A stretch of DNA of 64,000 nucleotides, from assembly GCA_963575645.1 (NCBI GenBank), contig OY754470.1, positions 10,424,501-10,488,500 on the forward strand, read 5' to 3'. Under the pieces are notes generated by a model, which was given only the letters and a program-made list of their open reading frames with translations, was not told where the DNA came from and did not search any database. Made by a program: the position numbers and the translations under genes. Shown piece by piece: positions 35,595 through 49,400 of the stretch (the stretch's first letter is position 1; each line of letters opens with the position of its first letter). Source of the stretch: Xanthostigma xanthostigma. Lineage: Eukaryota; Arthropoda; Insecta; Raphidioptera; Raphidiidae.

Positions 35595-35912
35595 TGTTGC
35601 GTGCCCCTTGTTGGGACGACTATGGATTGTGTAGGAATATTCTAGTAACGACAACAATAACAATCGAAAAAGGTAAAGACCCGACCTTTTTAGAATAGCA
35701 TGGAGAAACCAATAATGTAAAGGACAGCATCTCGGTGCTTTGAGAACATTCGAGAAGCGTGGGACGAAGCTATAAAATGCGAGCGGAGTGGCTGAGTCGA
35801 TTAGTTATTCGTGTTGTTTATGAGTGCTCTGGCATTACGATATAAATTATTCAGTTATACTGTGAACATAAATAAACTTTAGTGAGTGCAATTATTTAAA
35901 TCTGGTTTTACA
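35595..35912 (+). mobile_element. Candidate solo LTR
   Basis: This 318-bp block begins TGTTGCGTGCCCC and ends TTTTACA. Inside, in the right order for U3-R-U5, are a TATAAA box at 35771-35776, a GC-richer start region (TGCGAGCGGAGTGGCTGAG) and an AATAAA signal near 35870. No flanking 4-6-bp direct repeat is clear, and no second LTR or gag-pol lies nearby. The gypsy-like impression is from composition only. Confidence 0.4.
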
Positions 35913-36358
35913 TAAATGACTTATAGTTAATAGACAAGTGTGCTGATAAACTTTGTGTTGTGTTCCTGTGTTATAAATATTTTGCGTACATAATTTAGTG
36001 ACTCTATATTTTCTGTTACTTAGTCTTTTATTATATTATTTAGAACTGTCGTTATTTTTTTTCTGTTAACGTTATTATTGCTCTTAAGTTAAAGAAGTAC
36101 GCTTTCGTTTGTGTGTTTAACTACAACAGTTTTGTTACAATATATTATATGTACGCTTTTATATTAGTTAAGCATGCAATTTAATTTTCGATAATAAAAC
36201 TGCACAAACACAAAATTATAGCGGTAGCATTTTCTACAAATAAATTACCTATTTTTAAATTTCAATGATTGTTAATTTTACTAGTACAAGAAACGAGGAT
36301 ACTGGATCGAGTGATATAAGTGATAAGTTCTAGAAGCTTCAGTGCTTCCAGTGATAGG
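35913..36358. other. Gene-free stretch
   Basis: No supported feature was found. Confidence 0.45.
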
Positions 36359-36627
36359 CAGCCCCGGATCTACGATTTTTTCAAACCGGGGCAGAAACTT
36401 GATAATGGCGCCCTCTCTCTTCAGCGTTTGAGATAAATTACAAATATAATATAATGGTTGGCATTTTTCGTGAACGGGAAACCATCAGAAAACAAGTAAA
36501 TTGAGTAAATCGGAAAAGGGACAGATTGGGTATGGCTTTTATCCTTATTTTATGATTTTGGCGCACCCTGAAACTACCACCCGAGGCGGATGCCCCGGTT
36601 TGCCCCCCCCCCCCTAAATTCGGGGCT
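36359..36627. mobile_element. hAT-like MITE, CAGCCCCGGATCTACG ends
   Basis: CAGCCCCGGATCTACG at the left and CCTAAATTCGGGGCTG at the right are inverted with three differences. The flanking 8 bp agree only partly, so the target duplication is eroded. The interior carries a C-rich run (36603-36614). Confidence 0.6.
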
Positions 36628-37769
36628 GGTGCTGGTGCAAAAAAATTGTAAACTGATGATGTATCCTCCTCCTAGGACAGTATAATTAATATATTATATC
36701 TATTATCCATGCATACTGAGTGTCAGACGCTAATAACCTTCGTTGTCGGGCATTTATAGTCCACAATATCATTTATGATTGGTATTTGGAAAAAATTCCG
36801 TGGCATAAGGATCGAAAATGAAGCAATACATATTTTTTAACCTTGCATTTAATGCTGACGTTTCGATACGTTTTGTGTCATCTTCAGAGTTTTCAAATGT
36901 TGTCACATGTTATCAGTATATTGTTGTTGATGGATTGTGAACATGGTGTCACTCAACTTGTTAATTGTTATTGTTATTTTTTATATTTTTACTAAAAAAT
37001 ACTGGTTAATGTTAGATTTTTAAAATTGATAGTTTCTTTTAAATGTAAAATTATTGTCACAAAATTAAAACAATAATGAAGTAACCTTTTTGATATTGTG
37101 CTGTGAGTAATACTTCTAAACATTCTGCAGAAATGAACCGTCAATGCTTTGTAGTCCAGTCTGTAAAATGAATCCCGAAGTAACACGCTTTAATACCTTC
37201 ATAAATTATTATCATTTGAAACATTGTTGTAAGTCATGAAAATTAAAACATTAGTCATGCGACAATACCTGAATATTGTTCAATTGTAATTGTCGAATGT
37301 GTCTGAAACTATATCGTGCCGCTGCTAACGGAGCCAATAAACTATCTGTATTAGATAGCCGTCATATATAATAGGTACTAGCGTTGGCTAGTTCCTATTT
37401 GGTGAAAGCCTAAAGACATGTTTGATCTAATATATTTTTTCGAAGCGGCATTTCAGTTAAAAATATAATTATTAAGAAAATGTCATGTTTATTGAAATAT
37501 CTACCTACTCTCCACAACTCGTTTCTTTTATACGAATTTTATAAGTCGCACCTAACTTAAGACAGTAATAATAATAATAATGCGTTTTTACGTCCGTTTC
37601 TTGACTTTATGTCATAACAAACGCCATTCACACCATTACTATTTTTCGATCTATCACACTTCCCGTTATTTTCTACATTTTTTTCAACTTCAACTCAATT
37701 AATAGCAATGGACAAATGAAAGAATTTTGGGACATTAGGATAAGGTAGGCAAATTTTGATCATAGGAGT
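36628..37769. other. Gene-free stretch with one dispersed repeat
   Basis: Positions 36770-36895 are a second copy of the repeat at 21965-22105. Elsewhere nothing is supported. AGCAGCGGC-type sequence near 37318 (GTGCCGCTGCTAACGGAGCC) recurs loosely near 58050. Confidence 0.5.
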
Positions 37770-38000
37770 TTGACAGGTAACCGGCCATGGCCTTGAATAA
37801 GGAACAATCTCGATATTTATCTAGAATTATTGAGGGAAACCATTGAAAACCTCAACAAGACGGCGGTTTTACCGTTTCTCGGCGAGAGGCAGCAGGAAAA
37901 ACTTCCCGTCACATCTGCCCCCACCGGGATTCGAACCCAGTACCTCCCTAATGCGAGGTCTAGTGCTCTAACTACTACGCCACACCGCTCGGTAACTTTA
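37770..38000 (-). repeat. tRNA-derived SINE (Ala-like head)
   Basis: On the minus strand the head starts near 37990 with an A-box-like TGGCGTAGTAGTTAGAGCA, an anticodon-loop-like CCTCGCATTA and a perfect B box GGTTCGAATCC. A non-tRNA body (GACGGGAAGTTTTTCCTGCT) runs to about 37770. The continuous body beyond the tRNA part identifies a SINE. Confidence 0.65.
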
Positions 38001-38238
38001 GATAAAAAGAACATGTAAAACGGTCTTCAGTACACAAAAAAAATTGTTTAAAAACACGGTGCTATGTAAATATGTTTGCACGCACGTTTGCAAAAAACAG
38101 AAAACATGTGTTTTCATAAGCTTGAATTCATTTTCGCCACAACTTACGGTGCGTTACTGTTTTGTTGACGTTGAATTCGCTGATGGTCAAAATGGAACAC
38201 GAAAAAACAACTGCCGAGTCGATGCGAACGCATAAAAA

Positions 38239-38592
38239 ATGGTCGCTGCACACGAGGCTGGATTTTCCGCTAGATATTCCTCGCTAGACTTGACTGCTAT
38301 AGCTTTTATGTGCTCGCTTCACACAAGACGTCTTTTCAAACTTGTTTTGTAGGTAGGTTCGGTGCGCGCGCAGTTCAATTATAAGCACAGAGCAAAACGT
38401 GTGTTGTCTGAGCAGAATGACGCCATGTTGGTTTGTGGGAGTTTGTTCACGTCACCCACGTGACAAGATACTGTTTCCTGATTGGTTCTTTCTCAGGGCA
38501 AGCAGAGGACATGGTAAGAAAAATAGGTCTTGTTATAATTTTAAAAACTGTCTTGTGACCTAGCAGGCGAGCCCACAGTGACGTCATTGGAA
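38239..38592. mobile_element. Truncated copy of the CTGCACACGAGGC MITE
   Basis: GGTCGCTGCACACGAGGCTG, CTCGCTTCACAC, AGCACAGAGCAAAACGTGTG, CCACGTGACAAGATA and GCCCACAGTGACGTCATT follow in the same order as in the complete copy at 59422-59863. The right ~75 bp, including the right inverted end, are missing. Confidence 0.75.
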
Positions 38593-38949
38593 ATTGATAT
38601 TTTACATAGAAATTCCATAAGGCAGGTAACTTTAAAGGATACTAAATATTACAGACATCCGGTAAGTGGGCAACAAATAATACTGTAATACGATAGAGCA
38701 GAAGGCTTCTCTGCTGTTGTATAAAACATTGTTTCATCTCTATCGCGTGCATGTTTTGAGGAAATCTGAATAACTATAAAACGTAAGAAATTGAATTGGA
38801 CAGGATACACGATATAGCGAAGAGAGCCTTGAATTGGAACTCACAGGGATACCTATCGTAAAAGAGGAATACCAAAAATATCATGTTGAGGAACTGTTCG
38901 TGAAGAAGTTATAGAGCGAGGAACTACCTGGCTTCACGACAAAAATATG

Positions 38950-39112
38950 GCAAAAGATAGGATCAGATTCAAAATTTATCATAGTGATTGCGGTGACATA
39001 GAACAACATATTATACGTTACTTTGGAACATAGTACCTCTTATTAGATCACAGTGAACATTTTAGACGGATGATCACAGTGATTTTTTCATTGTGAAGTT
39101 ATTTATTCCCCA
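38950..39112. repeat. Relic of the GTGACTGCGGTGACATG minisatellite element
   Basis: CGGTGACATAGAACAACAT, GTTACTTTGGAACATAG, GATCACAGTGAACATTTTAG and TTTTTTCATTGTGAAGTTAT match the end of the array at 25826-26150. Confidence 0.7.
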
Positions 39113-42100
39113 ACTCTACGCTACATAATTGGAGTACAAAATTAATGGCGTGATAATTAAGGGACATTTCAATGCCTCTGTTTTAAATTTAATGCTCTTG
39201 TCCTTTTCACCATGAATGTCTGTAGAGCTGCAAAAATGTTCACTTTTGACATAAGTGCCAAACTATACTGTGAGCACACATAATATACGAATATGATCGA
39301 CATTTACATAATATTACATTAACAAAAGAACAACAGAAACAAAACCTACGCACCAATGTGTACAAAATATGCCACAACACATTGACATTTGTGAATGCTA
39401 TATGAATAATTTAAAAATTGCTATTTTTTAGATATCATAGTAAGAATACGTACGACTTACTTAATTTTGAATCACAAAAATTTAAGTTAAGTAAATTATA
39501 ATCCGTTCATAATTTATAATTAACGGTGAGTTAATACATTAACTTTTTTCGGGATTTTATTAACAGAATGTCTGAAAGGGTTTTTATTCCAGTCTTTTAG
39601 TTTTGGGCAATCGTAGGTACTTGGGACCCAACATCAGCCAATTATTTTTTTTATAAACAATTAACTTAAATTTTCACTAAAAAAATATCTCGCCTGTGAT
39701 GGAATTGTTGTGAAAAATTGAATAGTTTACTTTTATTACTGTATAGCAAAACCGATTGTAATATACCTGACATTAAAATGATAGATTCGATTTCGAATTG
39801 TTTATTATTAAATTTTTATTATTAAATGAAATTCGCTTAAAAAGTTAAAAATAAAACAAGTATTCCATGATTGATATATTTAAAAAAGTATTTTTTGTTA
39901 TCAATTATCGAAGCCACTAGTCTACCGAAATGAATAAATTACCAAAATTATAACGTTAACATGAAAGCTATTTTCCTAAAATATCTCGTTCACAAGTTAT
40001 ATTATATAATAGTGTGTATATTTTTTTAAGTGTTTCATATTTTCAAAAGAATAGATTTTTAAAGAAAATATCACATCAAAAAATAGTGATATTTCGGAAA
40101 TAAGCCACTTTTTAAGTTATTAAATTATTAACAATCGGGTTTCAGTTTTTACCGATCGTTGAAGTCTCCACACTTATATTTCATATTTTTATTATTCAAG
40201 ACTTAAAAATAGTGTGGTGTTACAAAATTTGGAACATTTAGTAAAATAATCAGGTATATAATAAAACAGATTTTTTCAAAATAACTGTGTGTCTATAAAC
40301 TTAATTTACAATTTCAAAGAAATTTTAAAACAAGATCTCTGACCGATGGTGAAATTTGAGTAAAGAAGCGTTGATATAACAGAAATGTGAACTTATTACT
40401 TACAAGTGAATCGATCTCTCTATGCTATATGCACATTGCACATGCATTAAGTTACCATTATTGATCTTCAGTCAATAATGCGGTATCAGCTGCATTTGAC
40501 GTTCAGACATCACAGGTAAGCGTTTCAATATTTTCATGAATTTATTTGCATATATATTGCAATAAACATGTCTTAACTGATAAAAATACATAGATATTTA
40601 TAAAACGCTTTTATTGGTTTCAAAAGTATTTATAAACAAATTAAATATGATCAACAAAAAAGACGTAAATATTTATAAAAATACGTAATCGAAATTAAAT
40701 TATTTTTTATCAAGACAACTAGCTATTTACCACTGAAATAAAAACAGTTTAATAAAAAATAATGTTAATTTTGTTGAACTCCAAGGAGTATATTTATTAA
40801 ACGTCGTGTTAGCTGGTGCTGCCATCAGTATCGATTGCTTGAAACTGTTGATGACAGATTAATCTAAATGTCAAAACAAAAATGTATTATATAGTGTTCT
40901 AGTAAAAAATAACACACATCACCTACGTTTTTTTTTTTTGTGAATTTTTCAAATATCATGAATAATTCAGCAATTATTTTTTGTGCAAATAGGGTAAGTT
41001 TGACTAAAAACTTGTATTTGCTCGACTAGGATATTTCGTCAGCGTCTCAAAATATACTACTTATAATATTGATTTTTTATATATACTGGATAACTTTAGT
41101 AAATTAATTTCAAACGGTTCCGAAAAAATGTACACATTTTTCAATAATAAAGTCATCATTTTATTATTTAAAGAACTCGTAAAAATGAAAGTGCGTTTTA
41201 ACCCTATTTTTAGGTTGGTTTTTTTATATTCAGTCATTAAAAAAATATTGAAAACGTAGGCTCAATAATTATGCGTGTACATTGTTATTAATTATGCTAA
41301 TTCTATATAATATCAAAGTTCAGATTTCAATATCGCCATTCTTATCTAATACCGTAATTTCTATTTTTACTGTCAGTTTGATAATAATTTCATTGATTTA
41401 TTGAACAAATTTTTAAATAAAATAAAGCCAAAAAATAAATTTCCCGTGTAGCTTACACAGCACACTATAGAAGTGAACCTTACGCAAAATCTATATTACC
41501 TAAATAATGTGAAAAAAACGTTATAAATTCAAATTAAGTACAGAAAAAAAAATATTATATATGCATTATGACATGAGGTAAAGAAACACTGAAAAAAAAA
41601 CTACCGATATACCTACCTATATTTATATTTTTGACTTCTAGGTCGTCTTTAAGTTTTTAGATTTTTTTAACACCCCGTGCAGGTTCTATATAAAAACAAT
41701 CTTTCATTGACGTCGCTATAGTGTAGCATAAATAAATAATTAGGTTATCTGCTGTTGTATTTAAATAGGTCGTTAAAAAAATGTTGTTTAGTTTTTTTTA
41801 CGGGCAACACCGAAGTTTATATGCGCTGTTTAATTTTAATATAATAAAATTTCTTCAAGACTATTTTAATTTAAAAATTTTTAGTTTGGCGACTGTAACT
41901 GTTGAAACGAAGCGCTTAAAACTAAACCGAAACGTTGAATTTTTAAATAAATAGAAAAAAGATTGGTATATAGGCATGAAATGGAAGTGTTTTTTTTTTT
42001 TTTTGTGTAGGCGTTTAATTAATGATACAGGTCCACGCGGACTCATTATCGCATTCAAATATTTATTTTTAATAAATGAAGTACCTATAATTATAAATAT

Positions 42101-43408
42101 TTATCAAAAAAGGTTATAAATTCAGATACTAAACATAGCACTCAAAAATTTGAAACCAAAATGGGCTGACGAAAGAAAGCACAGTTAGTTTTACAAAATA
42201 GCTTTTTATAATAAAATTAACAGGTTTAACTAAATGCTTTTTTAATTTTTTGGACTTTTTTAATTTTTAATATTACATTTTTTTTATATTATTTTACCAA
42301 ATCTTACCCTGGATATCTTTTAATAATTTTTGACGTCTAACAGCTACTGATTGATGTAACTGTGGCTGCTACATATCTAGAAAAATTTTCACGTTTCATC
42401 AAAAATCGGCCCAACCGTTCTCGGATGATGTTATAAGTGCAATAAAATATTTAATTTTCTTATGGTCCGAAATTCTAGGTCCGCAAGTCCGACTTACACT
42501 TGATCTTTTCAGTGTTCCGTGGGAAACGGACCACTTATGGAATCAGTTCAGTGTCCGTCCATCTGTCTGTCCGTCTGTCTCAAACTATTTGACGTATTTT
42601 TTTTTTTTTTTAATATTGGTATTTTCCAATAGCGTATCTATTTTATCATCATAATTCATAATACAAATCGAAACAAATCAAGTTTTAATTCAAACGTCAG
42701 GAATAAAATATTGCCTAAAATTATGAGAAACTTATAAAAATAATAACTATTCTATTGTTTGTTAATAAATCTAAAAAAAAAATATTAAAACAGTACTATT
42801 ATATCGTTGACTTATAGCGTTGATAATTTTTTATATCCGATAATATTTATCAATATTAACTGTCACAATAAATTGTTGAATGATGATTATATTATAAGAC
42901 TGCATTCTTTTTACACATTGTACCTGTAGAATGGTAAATGATATAAGATTCGTATAATTTTGGCAATAAAGGAATACTTAACACATAAAAATTAACGTGT
43001 TTGAAAATTTAAAATAGTTGTAATAAAATATCAAAATATATTCTTATACAAATTTTGAAATATTAAAACCGTTGTGTAATCTCAAGATTGACTGATGAAA
43101 TGTGTACGCCGCGCTTTGCAAACTGTAGGTCTAGGTCATTTTCTAAAGTTTCCTCTGTAATAAGATTAAATAAATCACAAGGTACCTACGTCATAAATCA
43201 ACCCGTTCGTGCGAAGGGTGGTATTATTACATATTACGCTGAAATGTCGCGTTCGAAATAGACTTTTTTATTACATGTAATTACACTATCAAAGCAATTT
43301 GTTCTTTTTTTTATTTTTCGTTAATATTTAAATAATTTGCGCTGTACAACGATTGGACGAAGAAATAAGTTTTCTTGTCTATTAAATAAAAATACGATAT
43401 TTTCAAAA
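39113..43408. other. 4.3-kb gene-free AT-rich stretch upstream of LRMDA
   Basis: No exon, element end or RNA gene could be supported. This interval must contain the LRMDA promoter if exon 1 at 43409 is correct. Positions 43080-43260 are slightly GC-richer and could hold it, but no core promoter motif can be assigned with confidence. Confidence 0.45.
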
Positions 43409-46400
43409 ATGGTAGAATCCACTAATACTAAACATTTGGTTGTTTTCAAATGTCTAATCGACGTAGAAAGTACGAGTGATTTTAAGAACGAAAGTGTGTC
43501 AAATCTAAGTCATATCAGTTATAGCAATCGATTCGATTTCTCTACTGGAGAACACATTAAAACGGTTAGTTTCTGACAAATACACGTAAATTCCTGTTGT
43601 GAAATGCTGTATAAATATCTTAATATTATTTTCTGTGGTATTAAAACATTTATCAAGCACGATCAGCACATGGTGTTGCCAGGCGTCCGGATAAAGCCTT
43701 AGGCCTAGTTTATATGAGAGGCGTTCAACGCGCGTTGGGCCAACGCGCGTTGAACGCCTCTCATATAAACTAGGCCTAAAGGTTTTTTGATTGCGTGTCC
43801 GGCCAAAATAAACGGTATCCGGCTTTTGTTAGGCTTTTTACATTTCGCAAACGAGCGAGTGTCGAGCGTGGTCGAGCGCAGGCGAATATGATTTTTATGA
43901 ACTTAAAGAAAAGAAGTTTTGTTTTTTGTTTTGATTGTTTTATATTTTCATTGGGAAGTAATAGCAAGTACATAAGACTAATTTGTGCAATTGCCTTTCA
44001 TTAGAATTTAAGAAGAATTTAAAATATTGATAAATGTTAATCTAGAATTTAATTTTGACTGATGACTTTGGCTGATTAGTAATAAAGTACTTGAACTGAT
44101 TTGGCATTCGATGTTATTTATATTTCATTAGAATTTAACAAGATTCGTGGTAATAATCAAAAAAGCTTGATTTTACATACAATTTTTTTGTCGTACCTAT
44201 TAATACTGAGACAAAATCCTCAATAATGTAGGCTGCCCGACCTTTTTACCCAAATGTCCGGCCAAATTGGCTGGTCTGTCCGTCTATTTGGTTTGGCGAC
44301 CTGGCAACCCTATCAGCACAGCACGACGGCCGAGAAAAGCCTGTTCGTGAAAGTACCCAACACCTGCAACCAGCAGCGATATTCCAGTTAGTCGTCTGCA
44401 ATTTCTGACTAGCCGTGCTGAGATCGATCTAGTATGCTAGTGATGTGTGGTTTCATTAATTAATTTGCATTGATAAAACTACTTGGAAACGGCTAAATGT
44501 GTACCATTACGAAAACTGCACTAAAATTTGCTGGTTAATGCTGATTTTAGTGTGCGATATCGTGGAGGTTGCAGGTTTGTGCTGTGCTAACCGTGCTGGT
44601 CGTATCATGGAATTTCTGTTTATGTAGTATCGTAGTCACGATACATAAACAAAAGAGATTCCGTGATACGACAGTGCGGATATAAACAAATAAGTTTTAC
44701 ATATAAAAAAAAATTAAAATCGCCAATTTTTTTGGAAGTAATAGTCAAGTACTTAATTCCAGTTACTCGAAGAGTTCTAGTACCGTTCGAAAACTTATCA
44801 GCAAACACAGAGTAATATTATAAAATGTATACAAAGTTTTTATTTTTTCTGAGCACCCCTCTTTATTAAGACGCTGTTCTGTCGCAATAAATTTATGTTA
44901 TGAATATTGAATAATTATTAAATCTTATCGTTAACCGTTGGCTTAGATTTGCAATAGATAATAAAAGCATGATTGATTGTTATTTATTATTGTTAGAGTT
45001 TTAAATTAAAAACATTAATTAAAACATACTTTATGATATAAATTTATCAGAAATTAAATGACCTTCATATCGAACAGTCAATGGCGTAGCTACCGCCGTA
45101 TCTGCTGTATCAATTATACGGGGCTCCCGAGCCACGGGGGCCCCCAACGTGCGTAAGCAAAAATTAATAAAAACTTCCCAAATTTTTGTCACTCTTGTCC
45201 ATAGTGGCAGAAACTTTAGAAAAACTAAAGTCATCATCGGCAATAAATGATTTAATAAATCAGTTTGCCGAAAAAAGGCAAGGAGGGTGTATATTTAATT
45301 TGAATTGTTTGTAAAAATTTTGGAAAAAGTGACAGATCGATAATTATGATGAATAAATATTTTTTTTAATTTTATGCAAACATTTTTTTTCTTTTGTGAG
45401 AAATCTTTACCCTTCCTAAGGGCCCCCAAACAAATTTTTATACGGGGCCCCGCCAAGGCACGCTACTCCTGCGATCAGTCAAACATTTTTAGCACTCTGC
45501 ATTTCCACTTTTTAATATTTCTGATTACTCGATGAATACCTAATAGTAATTTGAACTACTTTGTAATGTTATTAACATATTATATTATCATAAAAATCAT
45601 TTAAAAAATATTTTTTCCCCTTTCGCATTCGTTATAAATAAATAATGCCACTCCCTAGGGCGTAAGCCCTACGACCTAGAAGCCATGAGACCATATACAT
45701 AATATTACAATATCAAGCATTGTCTATTTAGTCAATGTGCGGTGAACGAAGGCAACAAAGAGCGCAAAAAATATATCTCGGTCTCTTTTTTAACCGACGA
45801 AAAACAAAAACGGAGGAGGTTCTCAAGTCGACGCGTATATTTTTTTTTTTTATGTATGACCACGTATAACTTTTTACAGAGTAGTCCGATTTTGATAATT
45901 ATTTTTTTGTTTGAAAGGGTATACCCCGAAGTTGGTCCCATATAAATTTGGTAAAAAAATTCCAACCCTAAGGGTAGGAAAACAGGGGATGACTGATTGT
46001 TTACTCACTAATTGTAATGTATGACCACACATAACTTTTTACAGAGTAGTCCGATTTTGATAATTATTTTTTTATTGGATAGGGTATACCTCGAGGTTGG
46101 TCTCATATAAATTTGAAAAAAAAATCCTACCCTAAGGGTGGGAAAATAGGGGTGATTTATTGTTCACTCACAGATTTTCATGCTGAGTTGTGTATTACAA
46201 TTATAAATTATATAGCCACAAAAAATTATAAAATAAAAACTTTTTAACAAAAAAATTTAACCGCCGAAAAACTGAAAAGCAAAAAATAATAAGTCTTTTT
46301 ATTTAACTAAGTTCTATTTAAGTAGTTGAACGTATGTGACAGTCTAGTATATCTAAGTAATTTTGAGTCGGCGTCAAACAATCAATGAACAAAGATCACT

Positions 46401-49400
46401 AAAAGAAATAACCAAATCAAATTAACAATGATACGTGAAATCTCCAGCGATAAACATTAACATTCTTAACATGCGCTCTCCACACGACCACTCGCAAAGA
46501 CGTGTGCCCTCAGTGTGTGCCCGTTCGGGTTGCTCTGTCGCTGACATTAACTTCGTGAACTCTCAGAGATTTCCGGCGAAGGATTGTTGACGCCGACTCA
46601 AAATTACTTAGATATACTAGGCTGTCACATACGTTCAACTACTTAAATAGAACTTAGTTAAATAAAAAGATTTATTATTTTTTGCTTTTCAGTTTTTCGA
46701 CGGTTAAATTTTTTTGTTAAAAAGTTTTTTTCGAAGTAAAACTCCCTGGTTATTCAGACAATATATTAGCATGGTGTATATCTCACTATCAAAAGCTCTT
46801 TGTTTATATCTACCTATGTCAGTAGCCTATCAGAACCAACGAACTATTACCACAAAAAAAGACAAATATATGATTGCATCCTAATCGTGCGAATATGATT
46901 TTCGTACTCTCTCTCTAAAAGTAACGAACCTGTAGCCCGCCTGCCAGAAATTTTTCTGGCACAAGAATAGTGTGAGAGAGACAGGTCAGCTAAATGCCAT
47001 AGTAAATAACTATTTCTGTCTCACTTATTCTCATTCTCATGCATTAGTGATTACTTAATGATGTGCTTGTGTTAAAAATCAAAAATAAATATTTTTTTTA
47101 GTAATGTTAATCTCAAGCTCCTAGTTCTTATTTTATATCAAGTATAAATTTGAAAATTGGTTGATTTTATTTTATTTATGACAAACGCAGGGTGGCGCCA
47201 AACGACTTTACACAAATGTCACCAATGTTCAATATCTTTGCTAAGTTTTTTCTTTTGTTTTGATATATGTATTGAATATTTATTGACTGGGTTACTCCAG
47301 GTCATTTCACAGCGCCTTTGGCTACATTTTAATCTAGAATACTTACGCGTTTTGTTGCATTATCAATAACAGTTATGATCCGAAGCTGTTTTCTTGACCG
47401 CTACAGGTCATCTATCAACTGTGATTTTATTTTTATTTTTAAAATAATGAATAACAAACAATGTTGATACATTCTTCGTCAACACTGGTCCTTTTTTAAT
47501 AAATGTATTCAAATTACATTGAGATCTCATATTGTTCAGATAAGTTGGAAAATTACAAATTTATAAATAATAAAAATGGAGCAGATAAAACAGTTGAAAT
47601 AACAAAAGATGGAATTGTACTCATTACGTTGCTGAATTGAAATTCAGTATTGAAGATGCTATTCATTAATAATCGGGTAAATTGTTGAAAAATGTTAAGT
47701 AAAATTGTTATGGATGCCGCTGCTTTTCGGGCTACTTTTTTAACTTTTAGTTTTTCTAATCACGATTTGATTGTTTCTATGGATAGGAAAATCGTATGTA
47801 TCGTAGTTTACAAGTGATTTTTATTATCAAAAATTATAATATTATTACAATAAAACTTGTCATATTTAGTGATGAAAAAATGTTTGATAGAAAAGCGATA
47901 ATAACTCGCCTTGCATATTTTGAAGCTGTCACGTTACAAACAGTCAAAAAATTTGTGTATTAATTTTTAACTTTCGGAATCGTAAATTGTATTACTTGTA
48001 GCGTATTTCAAATTATTTCGTTCTTATTTTTAAATGAAATCAATTAAAACTAAACAACATTCTTTAATCTTAACCGTTTCGATTCAGCATGATCCATTTT
48101 CTTGCACAATCCCACACCCGAGCAGCCGTGGTCTTGTGTTATGTAATTTTCAGGGGAGAATTAAGTTTTCAAATTGGCGCCCAACGTGGGGCTTGAACCC
48201 ACGACCCTCAGATTAATAGTCTCATGCTCTACCGACTGAGCTAGTCAGACTAGAACGTTGTGAACGCAACATAGAAATTAATTATTTTACAGTCGCTTTA
48301 TAATATTAATTGCTAAACAATTAGCGAATAATAATATGTTTATGGTTTATAATAGGCAATGGACACGGAAGTTATTAAAAGACAGGTTGCACTCCGGGAG
48401 TGCCGGCAGAAGTGAAAACTTGAATATTAACGTCTTACGAATTTTCGATCAGGTCACGTGTGCTGACGCGAGTTTAACATTTTTTACCCAGTACAAAAAA
48501 AGTGTACAAAAGTTTTCGTCTTACGAATTTTCGATCAGGTCTTACGCATTTTCGATTAGGTCTTACGATTTTTCGATCTGACGCGAGTTTAACATTTTTT
48601 TACCCATTACAAAAAAAGTGTACAACGCCGCTAAAGAAGTTTTCACTTCAAAAATAATGTAAACTCACTGCTTTGACTTAATATTATTAATTTTATTTTT
48701 CAGTTAAGCTATACGGGCCAAGATTGCCAACGAATACCGGATGCTCTAAGCAAACTGTACGGCGATAAAGTGCAATGTTTAGATCTGAGCTTCAATTGTT
48801 TGGTGTCCTTGCGAGGATTAGACGCCTTTGTCAATCTAGAAGAACTGGTATTAGACAACAATCAACTTACCGATAACCTCAGTATGCCATACTTACCGCG
48901 ATTATATACACTTTCCTTAAATAAAAACAATGTAAGTCAGTTATTGTTTTTTAAAAGTTTTCAGCATTGATCTACTTAACTGCAAAGTTTTTAAGCAAAA
49001 CAAATATACATTGATATTAAACCCGTTCATGTTTTTTTAACAGATAGCAAATTTAGAACAGCTGATCGCAAAAATTGAAACAAATCTGCCATCTCTAACA
49101 TACTTAAGTTTACTTGGAAATAAAGCTTGCCCTAATCAATTATCGGACAAGGATAAAGATGAAAATGATTATCAAAGATACAGGTAACTTTTTGAGTTAA
49201 TTTTAAACGACCGAAGGGGATCTGTTTGTGCTATACAGGGTGTCCCATTAAGAATGGGACATAGAACAACCGCAGATTCTATAATTCAAAATAAAACGAT
49301 TAAGCGAAATATGCTTAGATAAAATGTTACTCGTTTCCGAAACGCGGGGTGTTGAAGTTGAAAACTGAAAAATTATTAATGTTCATAATTTTTTTAATAC

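Noticed and set aside
37905-37990. Possible functional tRNA-Ala
   Set aside because: Despite a perfect B box and a CGC-like anticodon, the sequence continues without a break into a SINE body and the acceptor stem does not close.
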